In this document: positions 44,475 through 53,180 of the stretch, piece by piece
Position numbering within the stretch: the first letter of the stretch is position 1
How the letters are laid out: the number at the start of each line of letters is the position of its first letter
Assembly: GCF_020164435.1 (NCBI RefSeq)
Contig: NZ_JAIUDQ010000013.1
Coordinates: 82,924 to 146,923 of the forward strand
Direction of reading: 5' to 3'
DNA: 64,000 nucleotides
Origin: Phyllobacterium lublinensis
GTDB taxonomy: Bacteria; Pseudomonadota; Alphaproteobacteria; Rhizobiales; Rhizobiaceae
Notes under the pieces: model-generated
What the model was told of the DNA's origin: nothing
The model's database searches: none
The model's input: the letters and a program-made list of their open reading frames with translations, nothing else
Made by a program: the position numbers and the translations under genes

Positions 44475-45641
44475 ATGGGACTTGTCGAGCAACTGCGTCA
44501 CGAAGCTGCTGTCGCGCCGGAAAGCGGCATTGTTGCCGTGATGAATCATGGTCGTCGGCAAGATGGGGTTATTCCGTTGTGGGCGGGCGAGGGCGATCTG
44601 CCCACGCCTGACTTCATCCGCGACGCCGCGGGTGGCGGTCTTGCCAATGGCGAAACCTTCTACACCTGGCAGGCCGGAATTCCCGAACTGCGCCAAGCCC
44701 TCGCCAACTATTACAGACGACATTTTGGCGTGAACCTTCCCGTCGATCATTTCTATGTCACGGGATCGGGCATGCAATCGATCCAACTCGCCATTCAGGC
44801 GACGGCCGGCGCCGGAGACGAAGTCGTGTATCTTTCGCCCGCATGGCCGAATTTTGCGGCTGCGGCCGGTATTGCAGGGGCCATACCTGTTGCCGTAACG
44901 CAGGATTTCACGGGTAACGGCTGGACTCTCGATCCGCAGAAAATCCGCGAAGCAATTACGCCCAAGACCAGGGCCCTGTTTATCAATACGCCATCCAATC
45001 CCACAGGTTGGACCGCCGATATCGACACGCTGAAGGAAATACTCAGCCTGGCCCGTCATCACGGTTTGTGGATAATCGCCGATGAGATCTATGCGCATTT
45101 TTACTACGGTGCTCGCCGCGCTCCCTCATTTCTCGATGTCATGGAGCCGGACGAGCGGATCATTTTCGTGAACAGCTTCTCGAAAAACTGGGCGATGACG
45201 GGGTGGCGTGTCGGCTGGATGACGGTGCATCCGGCGCTCGGCAAGACCATGGAGAACCTTATCCAGTACTCGACCTCCGGGGTCGCGCAATTCATGCAGC
45301 GCGGCGCTGTAGCCGCGCTTGAACAGGGCGACGACTTCATTCGCATGCAGGTGGATCGTGCCCATAAGGCACGCGACATACTCTGCGCAAAACTTGCTGC
45401 GACGGGCCGCGTACGATTGTCTCCGCCTGCCGGCGCCTTCTACCTGCTGTTCGGTATCGAAGGCATCACGGATTCCTATCGCGCCGCGTTCGACATTGTC
45501 GACGAGGCGAAAGTTGGCCTTGCACCCGGGACGGCTTTTGGGGATGGTGGCGCGGCCTTCCTGCGGCTCTGCTTTGCCAGACGGCTGGATCAGATCGAGG
45601 AGGCAACCGATCGCCTTGCAGACTGGATCCGGAAACGTTGA
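44475..45641 (+). CDS. PLP-dependent class I/II aminotransferase
   Basis: 388 residues. ATG 44475 has AGGAGAA six bases upstream; an earlier in-frame ATG at 44421 is unlikely. Fold-type I features: P-L-W-A-G-E-G-D-L-P-T-P, Y-L-S-P-A-W-P-N-F, N-T-P-S-N-P-T-G, A-D-E-I-Y, and S-F-S-K-N-W-A-M-T-G-W-R-V-G-W with the PLP lysine near 237. It is in the AspC/PatA group; substrate not determined. Its TGA overlaps the TTG start of the AbrB-type membrane protein, an unusual pairing for an aminotransferase. Confidence 0.88.
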   Translation: MGLVEQLRHEAAVAPESGIVAVMNHGRRQDGVIPLWAGEGDLPTPDFIRDAAGGGLANGETFYTWQAGIPELRQALANYYRRHFGVNLPVDHFYVTGSGMQSIQLAIQATAGAGDEVVYLSPAWPNFAAAAGIAGAIPVAVTQDFTGNGWTLDPQKIREAITPKTRALFINTPSNPTGWTADIDTLKEILSLARHHGLWIIADEIYAHFYYGARRAPSFLDVMEPDERIIFVNSFSKNWAMTGWRVGWMTVHPALGKTMENLIQYSTSGVAQFMQRGAVAALEQGDDFIRMQVDRAHKARDILCAKLAATGRVRLSPPAGAFYLLFGIEGITDSYRAAFDIVDEAKVGLAPGTAFGDGGAAFLRLCFARRLDQIEEATDRLADWIRKR

Positions 45642-46693
45642 CGCCAAGCCATCCCAACAATACCCAGACCGCTTTCCTTTCCCTGTTGATCTCTGCTGCC
45701 GGTGCATGCACCGCCAAGTTGATCGGTCTTCCCATCCCCTTTCTGCTTGGTTCGACGATTGCGGTGACCGCAGCCTCACTGTCGGGCATTCGCATGCATT
45801 TGCCCGACTGGCTGCGCGTGGTCGTGTTCTTCACCCTTGGTATCCAGGCCGGGTCCGGCGTATCGCCTGACACGATCAACCAGATGGTGACGTGGCCGTT
45901 TAGTTTCCTGATGTTGTTGTTGGCGCTCGTACTCGTGACCGGCGCAACTTATCTGATGCTGCGAAAGGGTTTTGGATGGGATGGGCCGACGGCGCTATTC
46001 GCTTCACTCCCCGGTGCCTTGTCATTCGTTCTTGTCGCCGCCATGGGAACCAAGGCGAACATGGTCAAGATCACGGTAATACAGTGCGTTCGATTGCTGC
46101 TGCTGATCGGCTTTCTGGCACCGCTCCTTGCGATCATAGCCAGGAACGCACCGCACATGGTCGTAGAGTTGGATTACGAATGGACGGTGCAGGATGCGGC
46201 GATACTATTGGCTTGTGGCGCCGGAGGCGCAGTGCTTGGGCACTTCAGCCGTGTTCCTGGTGGCATGATGCTTGGCGCACTTGTCGCAAGTGCACTCCTG
46301 CATGCAACGTCGATAGTCACAGCTGTCGTACCGCGCTCAATCGCGGATATCGGCCTGATTGTGCTTGGTGTCCTGATCGGCTCACGGGTCGGCGCAGAAC
46401 ACAGAACGCAACTCCTGCGCTATTTGCCGATCGCCCTTTGTGCCTTCATTGTCGGCACGGGCACCTCGTTTCTTGCGGCCTTCATGGTCTGGTATCTGCT
46501 TGATTTGCACCCGGCACAGATTGCACTCGCCTTCGCGCCTGGGGCATTGGAAGCACTCACGGTGATCGCATTCTCACTCGGCGTCGATCCATCCTACGTT
46601 GCTTCGCATCATGTCGTGCGCTTCCTGATGATCGCCTTCGCAGTACCGCTTCTTGCCCGCTGGCTGCGCGACGACACCCCAAACCAAGGCTAG
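45638..46693 (+). CDS. AbrB-family (PF05145) membrane protein
   Basis: 351 residues, all hydrophobic, with about ten helices in two repeated halves: A-G-A-C-T-A-K-L-I-G-L-P-I-P-F-L-L-G-S in the first and G-A-V-L-G-H-F-S-R-V-P-G-G-M-M-L-G-A in the second. This internal AbrB duplication marks the PF05145 family, often labelled an ammonia monooxygenase-like regulator or putative transporter despite no proof. It starts with TTG at 45638, overlapping the aminotransferase stop by four bases. F-A-S-L-P-G-A-L and F-A-P-G-A-L-E-A are the two matching loops. Ends 23 bases from convergent hemA. Confidence 0.85.
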   Translation: MTPSHPNNTQTAFLSLLISAAGACTAKLIGLPIPFLLGSTIAVTAASLSGIRMHLPDWLRVVVFFTLGIQAGSGVSPDTINQMVTWPFSFLMLLLALVLVTGATYLMLRKGFGWDGPTALFASLPGALSFVLVAAMGTKANMVKITVIQCVRLLLLIGFLAPLLAIIARNAPHMVVELDYEWTVQDAAILLACGAGGAVLGHFSRVPGGMMLGALVASALLHATSIVTAVVPRSIADIGLIVLGVLIGSRVGAEHRTQLLRYLPIALCAFIVGTGTSFLAAFMVWYLLDLHPAQIALAFAPGALEALTVIAFSLGVDPSYVASHHVVRFLMIAFAVPLLARWLRDDTPNQG

Positions 46694-46716
46694 ACCAACT
46701 AGGGTTGAACTGGAAC

Positions 46717-47994
46717 TCAGCCGCCGGCCTTCGAGACGGCGAGTGTCACCACCCGTTCGTTTGTTTCTACGGGCGGTGTGCTGTCCTTGGAGAATGGGAT
46801 ACCAAGTGCCGTCCAGACCTCGACCAACGCGTCTTTCAGCTCGATCACGAGCTCATTCGAGTGGAAGGGCGTCGGTGTTACACGCAGCCGCTCCGTGCCG
46901 CGAGGAACGGTCGGATAGTTGATCGGCTGAATATAGATGCCATGAAGTTCGAGGAGCCGGTCGCTGGCCTTCTTGCACAGCTCGGGATCGCCAACATGGA
47001 TCGGGACGATATGTGTCTCCGACTTCATTACCGGCAGATTGGCCTGCGCGAGCACGTTTTTCGTAAGCTGCGCCTGGCTCTGGTGCATCCGCCGTTCTTC
47101 CTGCGAAACCTTCAGATGGCGAATCGACTGTGTTGCAGCCGCTGCAATGACGGGAGGAAGCGCCGTGGTAAAAATGAAGCCCGGAGCGTAGGAGCGTACG
47201 GCATCGATGACCGTCTTCGGGCCTGCAATATAACCGCCGAGTGTTCCAAACGCCTTGGCGAGCGTGCCTTCAATAATGTCAATCCGATCTGACAGGCATT
47301 CGCGATCGGTGATGCCGCCGCCACGATCGCCGTACATGCCAACGGCATGAACCTCGTCAATATAGGTCATGGCGTTGTACTTGTCCGCGAGATCGGCAAT
47401 GGCTGCGACTGGAGCGATATCGCCATCCATCGAGTAGATCGATTCGAACACGATCAGTTTTGCGCGCTCCTTGCCTGCCGCCTTGAGCAGGTCTTCGAGA
47501 TGCGCGAGATCGTTGTGCCGGAAGATTTTCTTTTCCGCTCCGGAGCGCCGAACACCCTCGATCATCGAGGCATGGTTCAGCTCATCGGACAGAATAAGGC
47601 AGTTTGGCAGCAATTTCGCAATCGTCGAGATGGATGCTTCGTTGGACACGAAGCCAGACGTGAAGACGAGCGCGGCTTCCTTCTGGTGAAGGTCTGCCAG
47701 TTCGATCTCCAGTTCAACCAGCGGATGGTTGTTACCGGAGATATTGCGCGTGCCGCCAGCGCCCGAGCCCATGCGGCTGGAAGCGTCATGCATGGCTGCA
47801 ATGACATCCGGATGCTGGCCCATGCCGAGATAATCGTTCGAGCACCAGACGGTGATTTCACGAGCCGTGTCGGCCGTACGCCATATGGCGCGCGGAAATT
47901 TTCCCACGATCCGTTCCAGATTAGCAAAGACCCGGTAGCGCTTTTCAGCGTGCAACTGGTCAATCGCGTCTTCGAAAAACCGACGATAGTCCAT
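46717..47994 (-). CDS. hemA: 5-aminolevulinate synthase
   Basis: 425 residues from ATG 47994, with AGGAGC nearby; ATG 48087 would add 31 non-family residues. The start is M-D-Y-R-R-F-F-E, as in rhizobial HemA. Motifs: [31 protein letters not shown], and [11 protein letters not shown] with the PLP lysine near 248. It condenses glycine and succinyl-CoA, the C4 route to heme. No Fnr- or Irr-type site was recognised upstream. Confidence 0.97.
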   Translation of the reverse strand: MDYRRFFEDAIDQLHAEKRYRVFANLERIVGKFPRAIWRTADTAREITVWCSNDYLGMGQHPDVIAAMHDASSRMGSGAGGTRNISGNNHPLVELEIELADLHQKEAALVFTSGFVSNEASISTIAKLLPNCLILSDELNHASMIEGVRRSGAEKKIFRHNDLAHLEDLLKAAGKERAKLIVFESIYSMDGDIAPVAAIADLADKYNAMTYIDEVHAVGMYGDRGGGITDRECLSDRIDIIEGTLAKAFGTLGGYIAGPKTVIDAVRSYAPGFIFTTALPPVIAAAATQSIRHLKVSQEERRMHQSQAQLTKNVLAQANLPVMKSETHIVPIHVGDPELCKKASDRLLELHGIYIQPINYPTVPRGTERLRVTPTPFHSNELVIELKDALVEVWTALGIPFSKDSTPPVETNERVVTLAVSKAGG

Positions 47995-48378
47995 GAATTG
48001 CTCCTGTATCATGAACTTACTAGCGTTTTTACCCAGCAAAATCCATGATGAGAATATGGGCAATTTGCCACGGCTTTGATGAAACACTAAGCGCTAAATA
48101 TTGAAGCTGGCAAAAAATCTACAGATCGTAGTGAAAATGAGCGAATGGCCGCCGGCTCCATATGGATAATGGCCTGCGCACCGAGCCCGGCAGATGGCAG
48201 GTTGTTCCGTTTGATTGGGAATTCAGGTCGCACAGCGGCGGAAGGGGCCATCGTGGTCCGTTGTATAATCCAAGATTGTTGTTGCATTATAACTACTTCG
48301 GCGTCAGCTTTGCACACCTGTTCTTATGCACCAGGTTGTGTGCCGAATGGCGCGATGGGAGATTGAGGGGCTGTGGCT
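47995..48378. other. divergent intergenic region hemA/galE
   Basis: Holds both promoters. Short frames on the + strand (starting at 48145 and 48162) lack ribosome sites and have implausible composition, so no gene is called. No riboswitch or long inverted repeat was recognised. Confidence 0.5.
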
Positions 48379-49371
48379 ATGACAGTGCTTGTGACCGGTG
48401 GTGCCGGGTATATCGGCAGCCATATGGTCTGGGAATTGCTCGATGCAGGAGAATCAGTCGTTGTTCTTGATCGGTTGTCTACCGGTTTCGAATGGGCTGT
48501 ACCGGCCGAGGCGAAGCTGATTATCGGCGATATCGCCGATCAAGGTCTCGTCCGCCAAACGATCGAACGCAACTATGTTGATGCGGTCATTCATTTTGCT
48601 GGATCGGTGGTCGTTCCGGACTCCGTGCGCGACCCCTTGACCTACTATGATAACAATACCTCGAAAACCCGCTCTCTCATCGAATCTGTAGTCAAATCTG
48701 ACGTGAAGAATTTCATCTTCTCATCAACTGCTGCGGTCTATGGTGACGGTGGGATGGAGCCTGTGTCTGAAGACACCATACCCCAGCCCCAATCCCCCTA
48801 CGGCGTTTCCAAGCTCATGACCGAATGGATGTTGCGTGATACTGCCGCGGCCCATGACTTCCGCTACACGGCGTTGCGCTATTTCAATGTTGCCGGCGCC
48901 GACATCAAGGGGCGTACGGGGCAATCGACGCGAGGTGCCACGCATTTGATAAAGGTTGCCTGCGAGACGGCGCTGGGCAAACGCCGTTTCATGGAAATTT
49001 ATGGTCATGACTATCCGACGCCGGATGGAACCTGCGTGCGCGATTACATTCATGTGAACGATCTTGTCGTCGCGCACCGGCTCGCGTTGGAGCGTCTGCG
49101 TACAGGCGGAAGCAGCATGGTCGCCAACTGCGGCTATGGTCGCGGCTATTCCGTGAGGGAAGTCATCGAAAGCGTCGAGCGTGTGCACGGATCGCCAATC
49201 GACGCTCGCCTGACGATCGCCCGTCCTGGCGATGCGGCATCGATCGTTGCGGACAGTACCGAGGCCCGCAATCATCTGGGCTGGAGGCCGCAATTCGATG
49301 ATCTGGATACAATTGTTGAAACTGCCCTGAATTGGGAGAAGGCTTTGCAGCGCCGGAATACGGCGCGATAG
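48379..49371 (+). CDS. galE: UDP-glucose 4-epimerase
   Basis: 330 residues. ATG 48379 is eight bases from GAGGGG (48365-48370); GTG 48373 is too close to it. Extended short-chain dehydrogenase features: T-G-G-A-G-Y-I-G-S-H for NAD, F-S-S-T-A-A-V-Y-G with the catalytic serine, S-P-Y-G-V-S-K with Tyr/Lys, and R-Y-F-N-V-A-G-A. It interconverts UDP-glucose and UDP-galactose for exopolysaccharide and LPS. It stands alone here, but a processive glycosyltransferase is encoded at 21095. Confidence 0.93.
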   Translation: MTVLVTGGAGYIGSHMVWELLDAGESVVVLDRLSTGFEWAVPAEAKLIIGDIADQGLVRQTIERNYVDAVIHFAGSVVVPDSVRDPLTYYDNNTSKTRSLIESVVKSDVKNFIFSSTAAVYGDGGMEPVSEDTIPQPQSPYGVSKLMTEWMLRDTAAAHDFRYTALRYFNVAGADIKGRTGQSTRGATHLIKVACETALGKRRFMEIYGHDYPTPDGTCVRDYIHVNDLVVAHRLALERLRTGGSSMVANCGYGRGYSVREVIESVERVHGSPIDARLTIARPGDAASIVADSTEARNHLGWRPQFDDLDTIVETALNWEKALQRRNTAR

Positions 49372-49537
49372 CATTCAAACCTGCCGAGTATAGCGCGGTT
49401 TTCCACGCGTCTTATCTGTGACTAAAGTCGGGTGCGGCGCACAGCCACATTGTCATGAAAGCTTCAAGGCTAGAAAAGGGGAACCAACTTCTCAGGTTTG
49501 GGTTTAACCTCCGAAGCAAAGTTGGAGTTTGGTGAAC

Positions 49538-49723
49538 ATGGACGGTATCGACCGTACCTACGAAAAACAACTGTCACGGATACTGAGACGACAGATCTCC
49601 CAAGCGTCGTACAGGTCTGCAATACGTGCCGCTGGCGTATACAAGGTCGAAGACACAGTACCCGAAAGTCTTCTTGATCAACTCAGACGCCTCGACAAGG
49701 TCGAGCGGGCTCAACGCAAGTAA
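49538..49723 (+). CDS. small basic protein of unknown function
   Basis: 61 residues from ATG 49538 (GTG 49532 or TTG 49529 possible; TTGGAG at 49522-49527). It is rich in R, K, D and Q with amphipathic helices (I-D-R-T-Y-E-K-Q-L-S-R-I-L-R-R-Q). It ends at a strong terminator. The AT-balanced leader and ribosome site support a real gene, but the family is not recognised. Confidence 0.6.
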   Translation: MDGIDRTYEKQLSRILRRQISQASYRSAIRAAGVYKVEDTVPESLLDQLRRLDKVERAQRK

Positions 49724-49750
49724 ATGGGCATCGCCCATCCGGAAACAAAA

Positions 49751-49779
49751 AAAGAGGCGGGCCAGAAGCCCGCCTCTTT
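49751..49779. terminator. bidirectional terminator between the small basic gene and azoR
   Basis: AAAGAGGCGGGC (49751-49762), loop CAGAA, GCCCGCCTCTTT (49768-49779): a 12-base perfect stem with A-run on the left and T on the right, so both directions have a U-tract. Confidence 0.88.
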
Positions 49780-49798
49780 CGCGATCAGCGCCTAACCC

Positions 49799-50416
49799 TT
49801 AGGCGGCAAGCGCCAGGTCGCTTGTTTGATCAAGGGCAGAAGAAATAGCTTTCGCTTCGGCTTCTGGTCCCATGGCAACGCCTTCAATGCGGATGATTTC
49901 GACGTTGGTCATGCCGAGAAAGCCGAGCGCCGTCTTCAGGTAAGGCGTCGCATGGTCAAATGCAGCTGCAGGACCATCCGAATAGACGCCGCCGGAAGCC
50001 AGCACGATGTACACCTTCTTGCCTGTCACCAGGCCCTTCGGGCCCTCGGCACCATAGCTGAATGTCCTGCCGGCGCGGGCAATGTGGTCGATCCAGGCTT
50101 TCAAGGTCGAAGAAATATTGAAGTTGATCATGCCGGTCGCGATGACCACAGCATCGGCAGCAAAAAGTTCGTCAACGACCGTATCCGATACGCCAACAAC
50201 ATTCTGCTGCTGGATGGAACGCGACTCGACGGGCGTGTAGATGCCGGATGCGTAGTCGGCGTCGATATGAGGAAGCGGTGCAGTTGCAAGATCGCGGGTG
50301 ACAATCTTCGCGCCCGGCGTTTTTGCCTGCAGTTTCTGAGCGAGCTCGGTTGCGACGCGTGTCGAGTGCGAAGCGGCGCCACGTGGGCTTGATGTAACGA
50401 GAAGTATGGAAGTCAT
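49799..50416 (-). CDS. azoR: FMN-dependent NADH-azoreductase
   Basis: 205 residues of the flavodoxin-like AzoR family: T-S-S-P-R-G-A-A-S-H-S at the phosphate loop, M-I-N-F-N-I-S-S-T-L-K-A-W-I-D-H-I, and L-A-S-G-G-V-Y-S-D-G-P near the end. It reduces azo dyes and quinones with NADH. It is divergent from a LysR-family gene 131 bases away, the usual arrangement for regulator and target. Confidence 0.93.
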   Translation of the reverse strand: MTSILLVTSSPRGAASHSTRVATELAQKLQAKTPGAKIVTRDLATAPLPHIDADYASGIYTPVESRSIQQQNVVGVSDTVVDELFAADAVVIATGMINFNISSTLKAWIDHIARAGRTFSYGAEGPKGLVTGKKVYIVLASGGVYSDGPAAAFDHATPYLKTALGFLGMTNVEIIRIEGVAMGPEAEAKAISSALDQTSDLALAA

Positions 50417-50522
50417 AGCCTAAGTTTCCTTCAGTTCACTTGTCTCGGAGGAGAGCAACTTGATGGGTGTAATTTGGTTCTCGACATCCATTTAGAAAAC
50501 TGGGAAAATATCGATCAAATCC

Positions 50523-50537
50523 ATCTAATTGATAGAT
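50523..50537. promoter_or_regulatory. LysR-type operator candidate between azoR and the regulator
   Basis: ATCTA-N5-TAGAT, an inverted repeat that fits the T-N11-A LysR box, 11 bases before the regulator's GTG. Confidence 0.55.
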
Positions 50538-50547
50538 AGGTCCGGCC

Positions 50548-51453
50548 GTGCAACCTAATCCAACACTCGATCAACTCCAGGTGTTTGTCGCTGTGGCAGA
50601 TACAGGATCGTTTTCGGCGGCTGGCCGGCGGCTCAATCGGTCTCAATCGGTTGTGAGCTACACGATTGCCAATCTGGAAGCGCAGCTGGAGCTGCAATTG
50701 TTTGAACGCGGCGGGACGCGTGAGCCGCGTCTGACCGAGGCGGGGCAAGCCATGCTGGAAGATGCGCGGAGAATGGTCTCCGTCCTCCAGGGTATGCGGT
50801 CAAGGGTCGAAGGTTTGAAGCACGGTCTGGAGGCGGAGGTGGCTGTGGCTATCGATGTTTCGCTGCCATCGCCTGTGCTGACATGCGTGCTCAAGGCGTT
50901 TCAAACGCAGTTTCCGACAGTTAGCCTACGTCTGCACGTGGGCGCTCTCGGAATGGTGTGGGACCTCGTCCTGAAAAAGCACGCGGATTTTGGAATTGGC
51001 GGCCCGCCGCTGCAGGTCCACGATGAGCTCGTGCTGGTGCAGGTCGGGCAAACCGCGATGACCCCGGTTGCCGCTCCCGACCACCCGTTGGCTCTTTATC
51101 AGGGTCCTGTGCCACTCGCCTTCATCCGTGATCACGTCCAGCTGGTCGTCACCGACCTGAGTGAGCAGACGAAGGGGCGCGATTTCGGCGTTTTCGCCTA
51201 CAAGACCTGGCGATTGACCGATGTGGGCACGAAACATGATCTGATGCTTGCCGGCCTTGGCTGGGGCGGCTTGCCGAAGTGGATGGTGAAGGACGATCTT
51301 GCCGAGGGCAGGCTGGTGCTCCTCGATCTCGAGCCCTATCCGGAAGCGGCCTATCCGCTATTGGCGCTTTATCCTGTGGACAGTCCACTCGGACCGGCGG
51401 GATCGTGGCTGGTGGAACGGTTCAAACAGGAATTGGAGAGGTTCGGTCAATAA
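50548..51453 (+). CDS. LysR-family transcriptional regulator
   Basis: 301 residues starting with GTG. N-terminal winged helix-turn-helix L-D-Q-L-Q-V-F-V-A-V-A-D-T-G-S-F-S-A-A-G-R-R-L-N-R-S-Q-S-V-V-S (written in pieces as A-D-T-G-S-F-S-A-A and R-L-N-R-S-Q-S-V-V-S-Y), then a substrate-binding domain. Adjacent divergent azoR and a LysR box between them suggest it controls azoR in response to a quinone or azo compound. TAGG lies nine bases upstream. Confidence 0.92.
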   Translation: MQPNPTLDQLQVFVAVADTGSFSAAGRRLNRSQSVVSYTIANLEAQLELQLFERGGTREPRLTEAGQAMLEDARRMVSVLQGMRSRVEGLKHGLEAEVAVAIDVSLPSPVLTCVLKAFQTQFPTVSLRLHVGALGMVWDLVLKKHADFGIGGPPLQVHDELVLVQVGQTAMTPVAAPDHPLALYQGPVPLAFIRDHVQLVVTDLSEQTKGRDFGVFAYKTWRLTDVGTKHDLMLAGLGWGGLPKWMVKDDLAEGRLVLLDLEPYPEAAYPLLALYPVDSPLGPAGSWLVERFKQELERFGQ

Positions 51454-51471
51454 ACGCTTGCCCTAAATGTC

Positions 51472-51495
51472 ATGACGTCATATCGTTTGGATATG
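51472..51495. promoter_or_regulatory. two overlapping palindromes at the start of the GntR gene, candidate autoregulatory operator
   Basis: ATGACGTCAT (51472-51481) is a perfect ten-base palindrome; CATATC (51479-51484)-GTTTG-GATATG (51490-51495) is a second perfect repeat overlapping it by three bases. The second reaches into the proposed start codon at 51493. Confidence 0.5.
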
Positions 51496-52242
51496 ATGTG
51501 GCATGAAACAGATCTGGCAGACGGGGCGGCGCCGATGTGGTCGCAAATCGCCGAGCGGTTGCGGCTTGCGATCAAGGATGGCACGTTCAAACCGGGGGAA
51601 GTCCTGCCCGGTGAGGCCGAGCTCAATCGGCGTTTCGGTGTGAGCAGGACAACATCGCGGGCCGCCCTTGACTTTCTCGAGGCGGCAGGCCTGATCACAC
51701 GCAAATCCGGTCGCGGATCGATTGTAGTCCAGCCGCGTGTCGAGCGGCCGCTGAACCGCCTGTCGTCATTTTCCGAAGACATGCATGCCAGGGGTCTCAA
51801 GCCCGGTTACAACACTCGTTCGCTTCGGCTTTCGACTGCCAGCGTTGCCGTTGCGAAGGAACTGGGAATCGCCCCGAATTCTCCGGTGTTCGAGATCGAC
51901 CGCATTCTGCTCGCCGATGCCAGCCCCATGGCCACGTCGCTGACCTACCTCGTTCCGGCCATGTTCAAGCAAAGCGGCTTGCCAACCGCTGCCGATCTGG
52001 ATCGCGGGTCACTCTATGCCTGGCTCAAAGTCAGGGCGGGCATTGATCTGGCCGCCGGGCGGGAACGAATCGAGGGTGGGATCGCGGACATGGAAACGGC
52101 CAAAATCCTCGGATTGGAACAGCCTGCGGCAGTCCTTGTTTGTCACCGCACCTCGTGGAGTGATGCCAATGAACCCGTCGAGTACGTCGTTTTGAACTAC
52201 CGCGCGGATCGATACAGTTTTCACGTCGGGCTTGCCCGGTAG
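51493..52242 (+). CDS. GntR/HutC-family transcriptional regulator
   Basis: 249 residues. Residues about 10-75 form the GntR winged helix (P-M-W-S-Q-I-A-E-R-L-R, G-E-V-L-P-G-E-A-E-L-N-R-R-F-G-V-S-R-T-T); the rest is a UTRA ligand domain (P-V-F-E-I-D-R-I-L, Y-V-V-L-N-Y-R-A-D). ATG 51472 lies inside a palindrome and would add seven residues; ATG 51493/51496 is preferred though the ribosome site is weak. It heads an operon with the BtpA- and PfkB-like genes, suggesting it senses a sugar or sugar-phosphate handled by them. Confidence 0.88.
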   Translation: MMWHETDLADGAAPMWSQIAERLRLAIKDGTFKPGEVLPGEAELNRRFGVSRTTSRAALDFLEAAGLITRKSGRGSIVVQPRVERPLNRLSSFSEDMHARGLKPGYNTRSLRLSTASVAVAKELGIAPNSPVFEIDRILLADASPMATSLTYLVPAMFKQSGLPTAADLDRGSLYAWLKVRAGIDLAAGRERIEGGIADMETAKILGLEQPAAVLVCHRTSWSDANEPVEYVVLNYRADRYSFHVGLAR

Positions 52243-52321
52243 TGAAAGATAGCAGTCCGGATACGCCTCTAAAGAAGATTTCTCGCCCATCCCGATGCGC
52301 AGAGCGCAGGAAAGTTTAGTC

Positions 52322-53179
52322 ATGAGCACAGCAGCAAAACCGAAATCGATCTATCGCAGCAAGCCAAATGCCATCCAGGAGATCTTTGGCAGGCGCAAGG
52401 CCGTCATCGGTGTAATTCATTCCTTGCCCCTGCCAGGGTCGCCGAATTACGACGGCGAGCCGATCGATGACGTCGTTGCCTTTGCTGTGGCGGAGGCCGG
52501 GCGCTACCGCGATGGTGGCGTCGATGGGCTGATCGTCGAGAATCATGGTGACATCCCCTTCGCCAAGCCAGGTCACCTTGGTCCGGAAACCGCTGCAGCG
52601 ATGGCTGTCATGACGGACGCTGTCCGCCGCCATAGCGGTCTGCCCATTGGGGTCAACGTTCTTGCCAACGGTGCGGTGCAGGCAATTGCCGTTGCCAAGG
52701 CCGCCGGTGCCGCATTTGTACGGGTCAATCAATGGTCGAATGCCTATGTCGCCAATGAAGGGCTCATGGACGGGCCTGCAGGCGAGGCCACACGTTACCG
52801 GGCATGGTTGCGTGCGAAGGACGTTCGCATCTTTGCGGACGTTCACGTCAAACACGGCGCGCATGCGATCACGGGCGACCGCACCATCACCGAACTGGCG
52901 CGTGACAACGAGTTTTTCGACGCGGATGTTGCCATCGCCACGGGGCAGCGGACAGGCGACTCCGCCACGATGGAGGAACTGCAGACCATCGCTGCCGGAA
53001 CATCATTGCCGGTCGCGGTTGGCTCAGGGGTAACGCCCGATAACATTGGTGACATTTTCACCGTTGCGGACGCCGTCATTGTTGCAAGCTGGCTGAAGCA
53101 TGATGGCGCCTGGTGGAACCCGGTCGACCCCGAACGGCTGAAAGTGTTCATGCAGGCAGTCAAGAAAGCACGAAGCTGA
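52322..53179 (+). CDS. BtpA/SgcQ-family protein
   Basis: 285 residues from ATG 52322 (GGAAAG upstream). TIM-barrel family PF03437: V-I-G-V-I-H-S-L-P-L-P-G-S-P, G-G-V-D-G-L-I-V-E-N-H-G-D, G-V-N-V-L-A-N-G, H-V-K-H-G, A-T-G-Q-R-T-G. Members include BtpA (photosystem I) and SgcQ near sugar PTS genes, but their reaction is unknown. It is followed at one base by the PfkB kinase, and preceded by a GntR regulator, so a sugar-phosphate or nucleoside-derived substrate is likely (inference). Confidence 0.9.
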   Translation: MSTAAKPKSIYRSKPNAIQEIFGRRKAVIGVIHSLPLPGSPNYDGEPIDDVVAFAVAEAGRYRDGGVDGLIVENHGDIPFAKPGHLGPETAAAMAVMTDAVRRHSGLPIGVNVLANGAVQAIAVAKAAGAAFVRVNQWSNAYVANEGLMDGPAGEATRYRAWLRAKDVRIFADVHVKHGAHAITGDRTITELARDNEFFDADVAIATGQRTGDSATMEELQTIAAGTSLPVAVGSGVTPDNIGDIFTVADAVIVASWLKHDGAWWNPVDPERLKVFMQAVKKARS

Positions 53180-53180
53180 G

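Noticed and set aside
48145..48372. Two plus-strand frames between hemA and galE
   Set aside because: They overlap in different frames, lack ribosome sites and have odd composition (runs of C and I).
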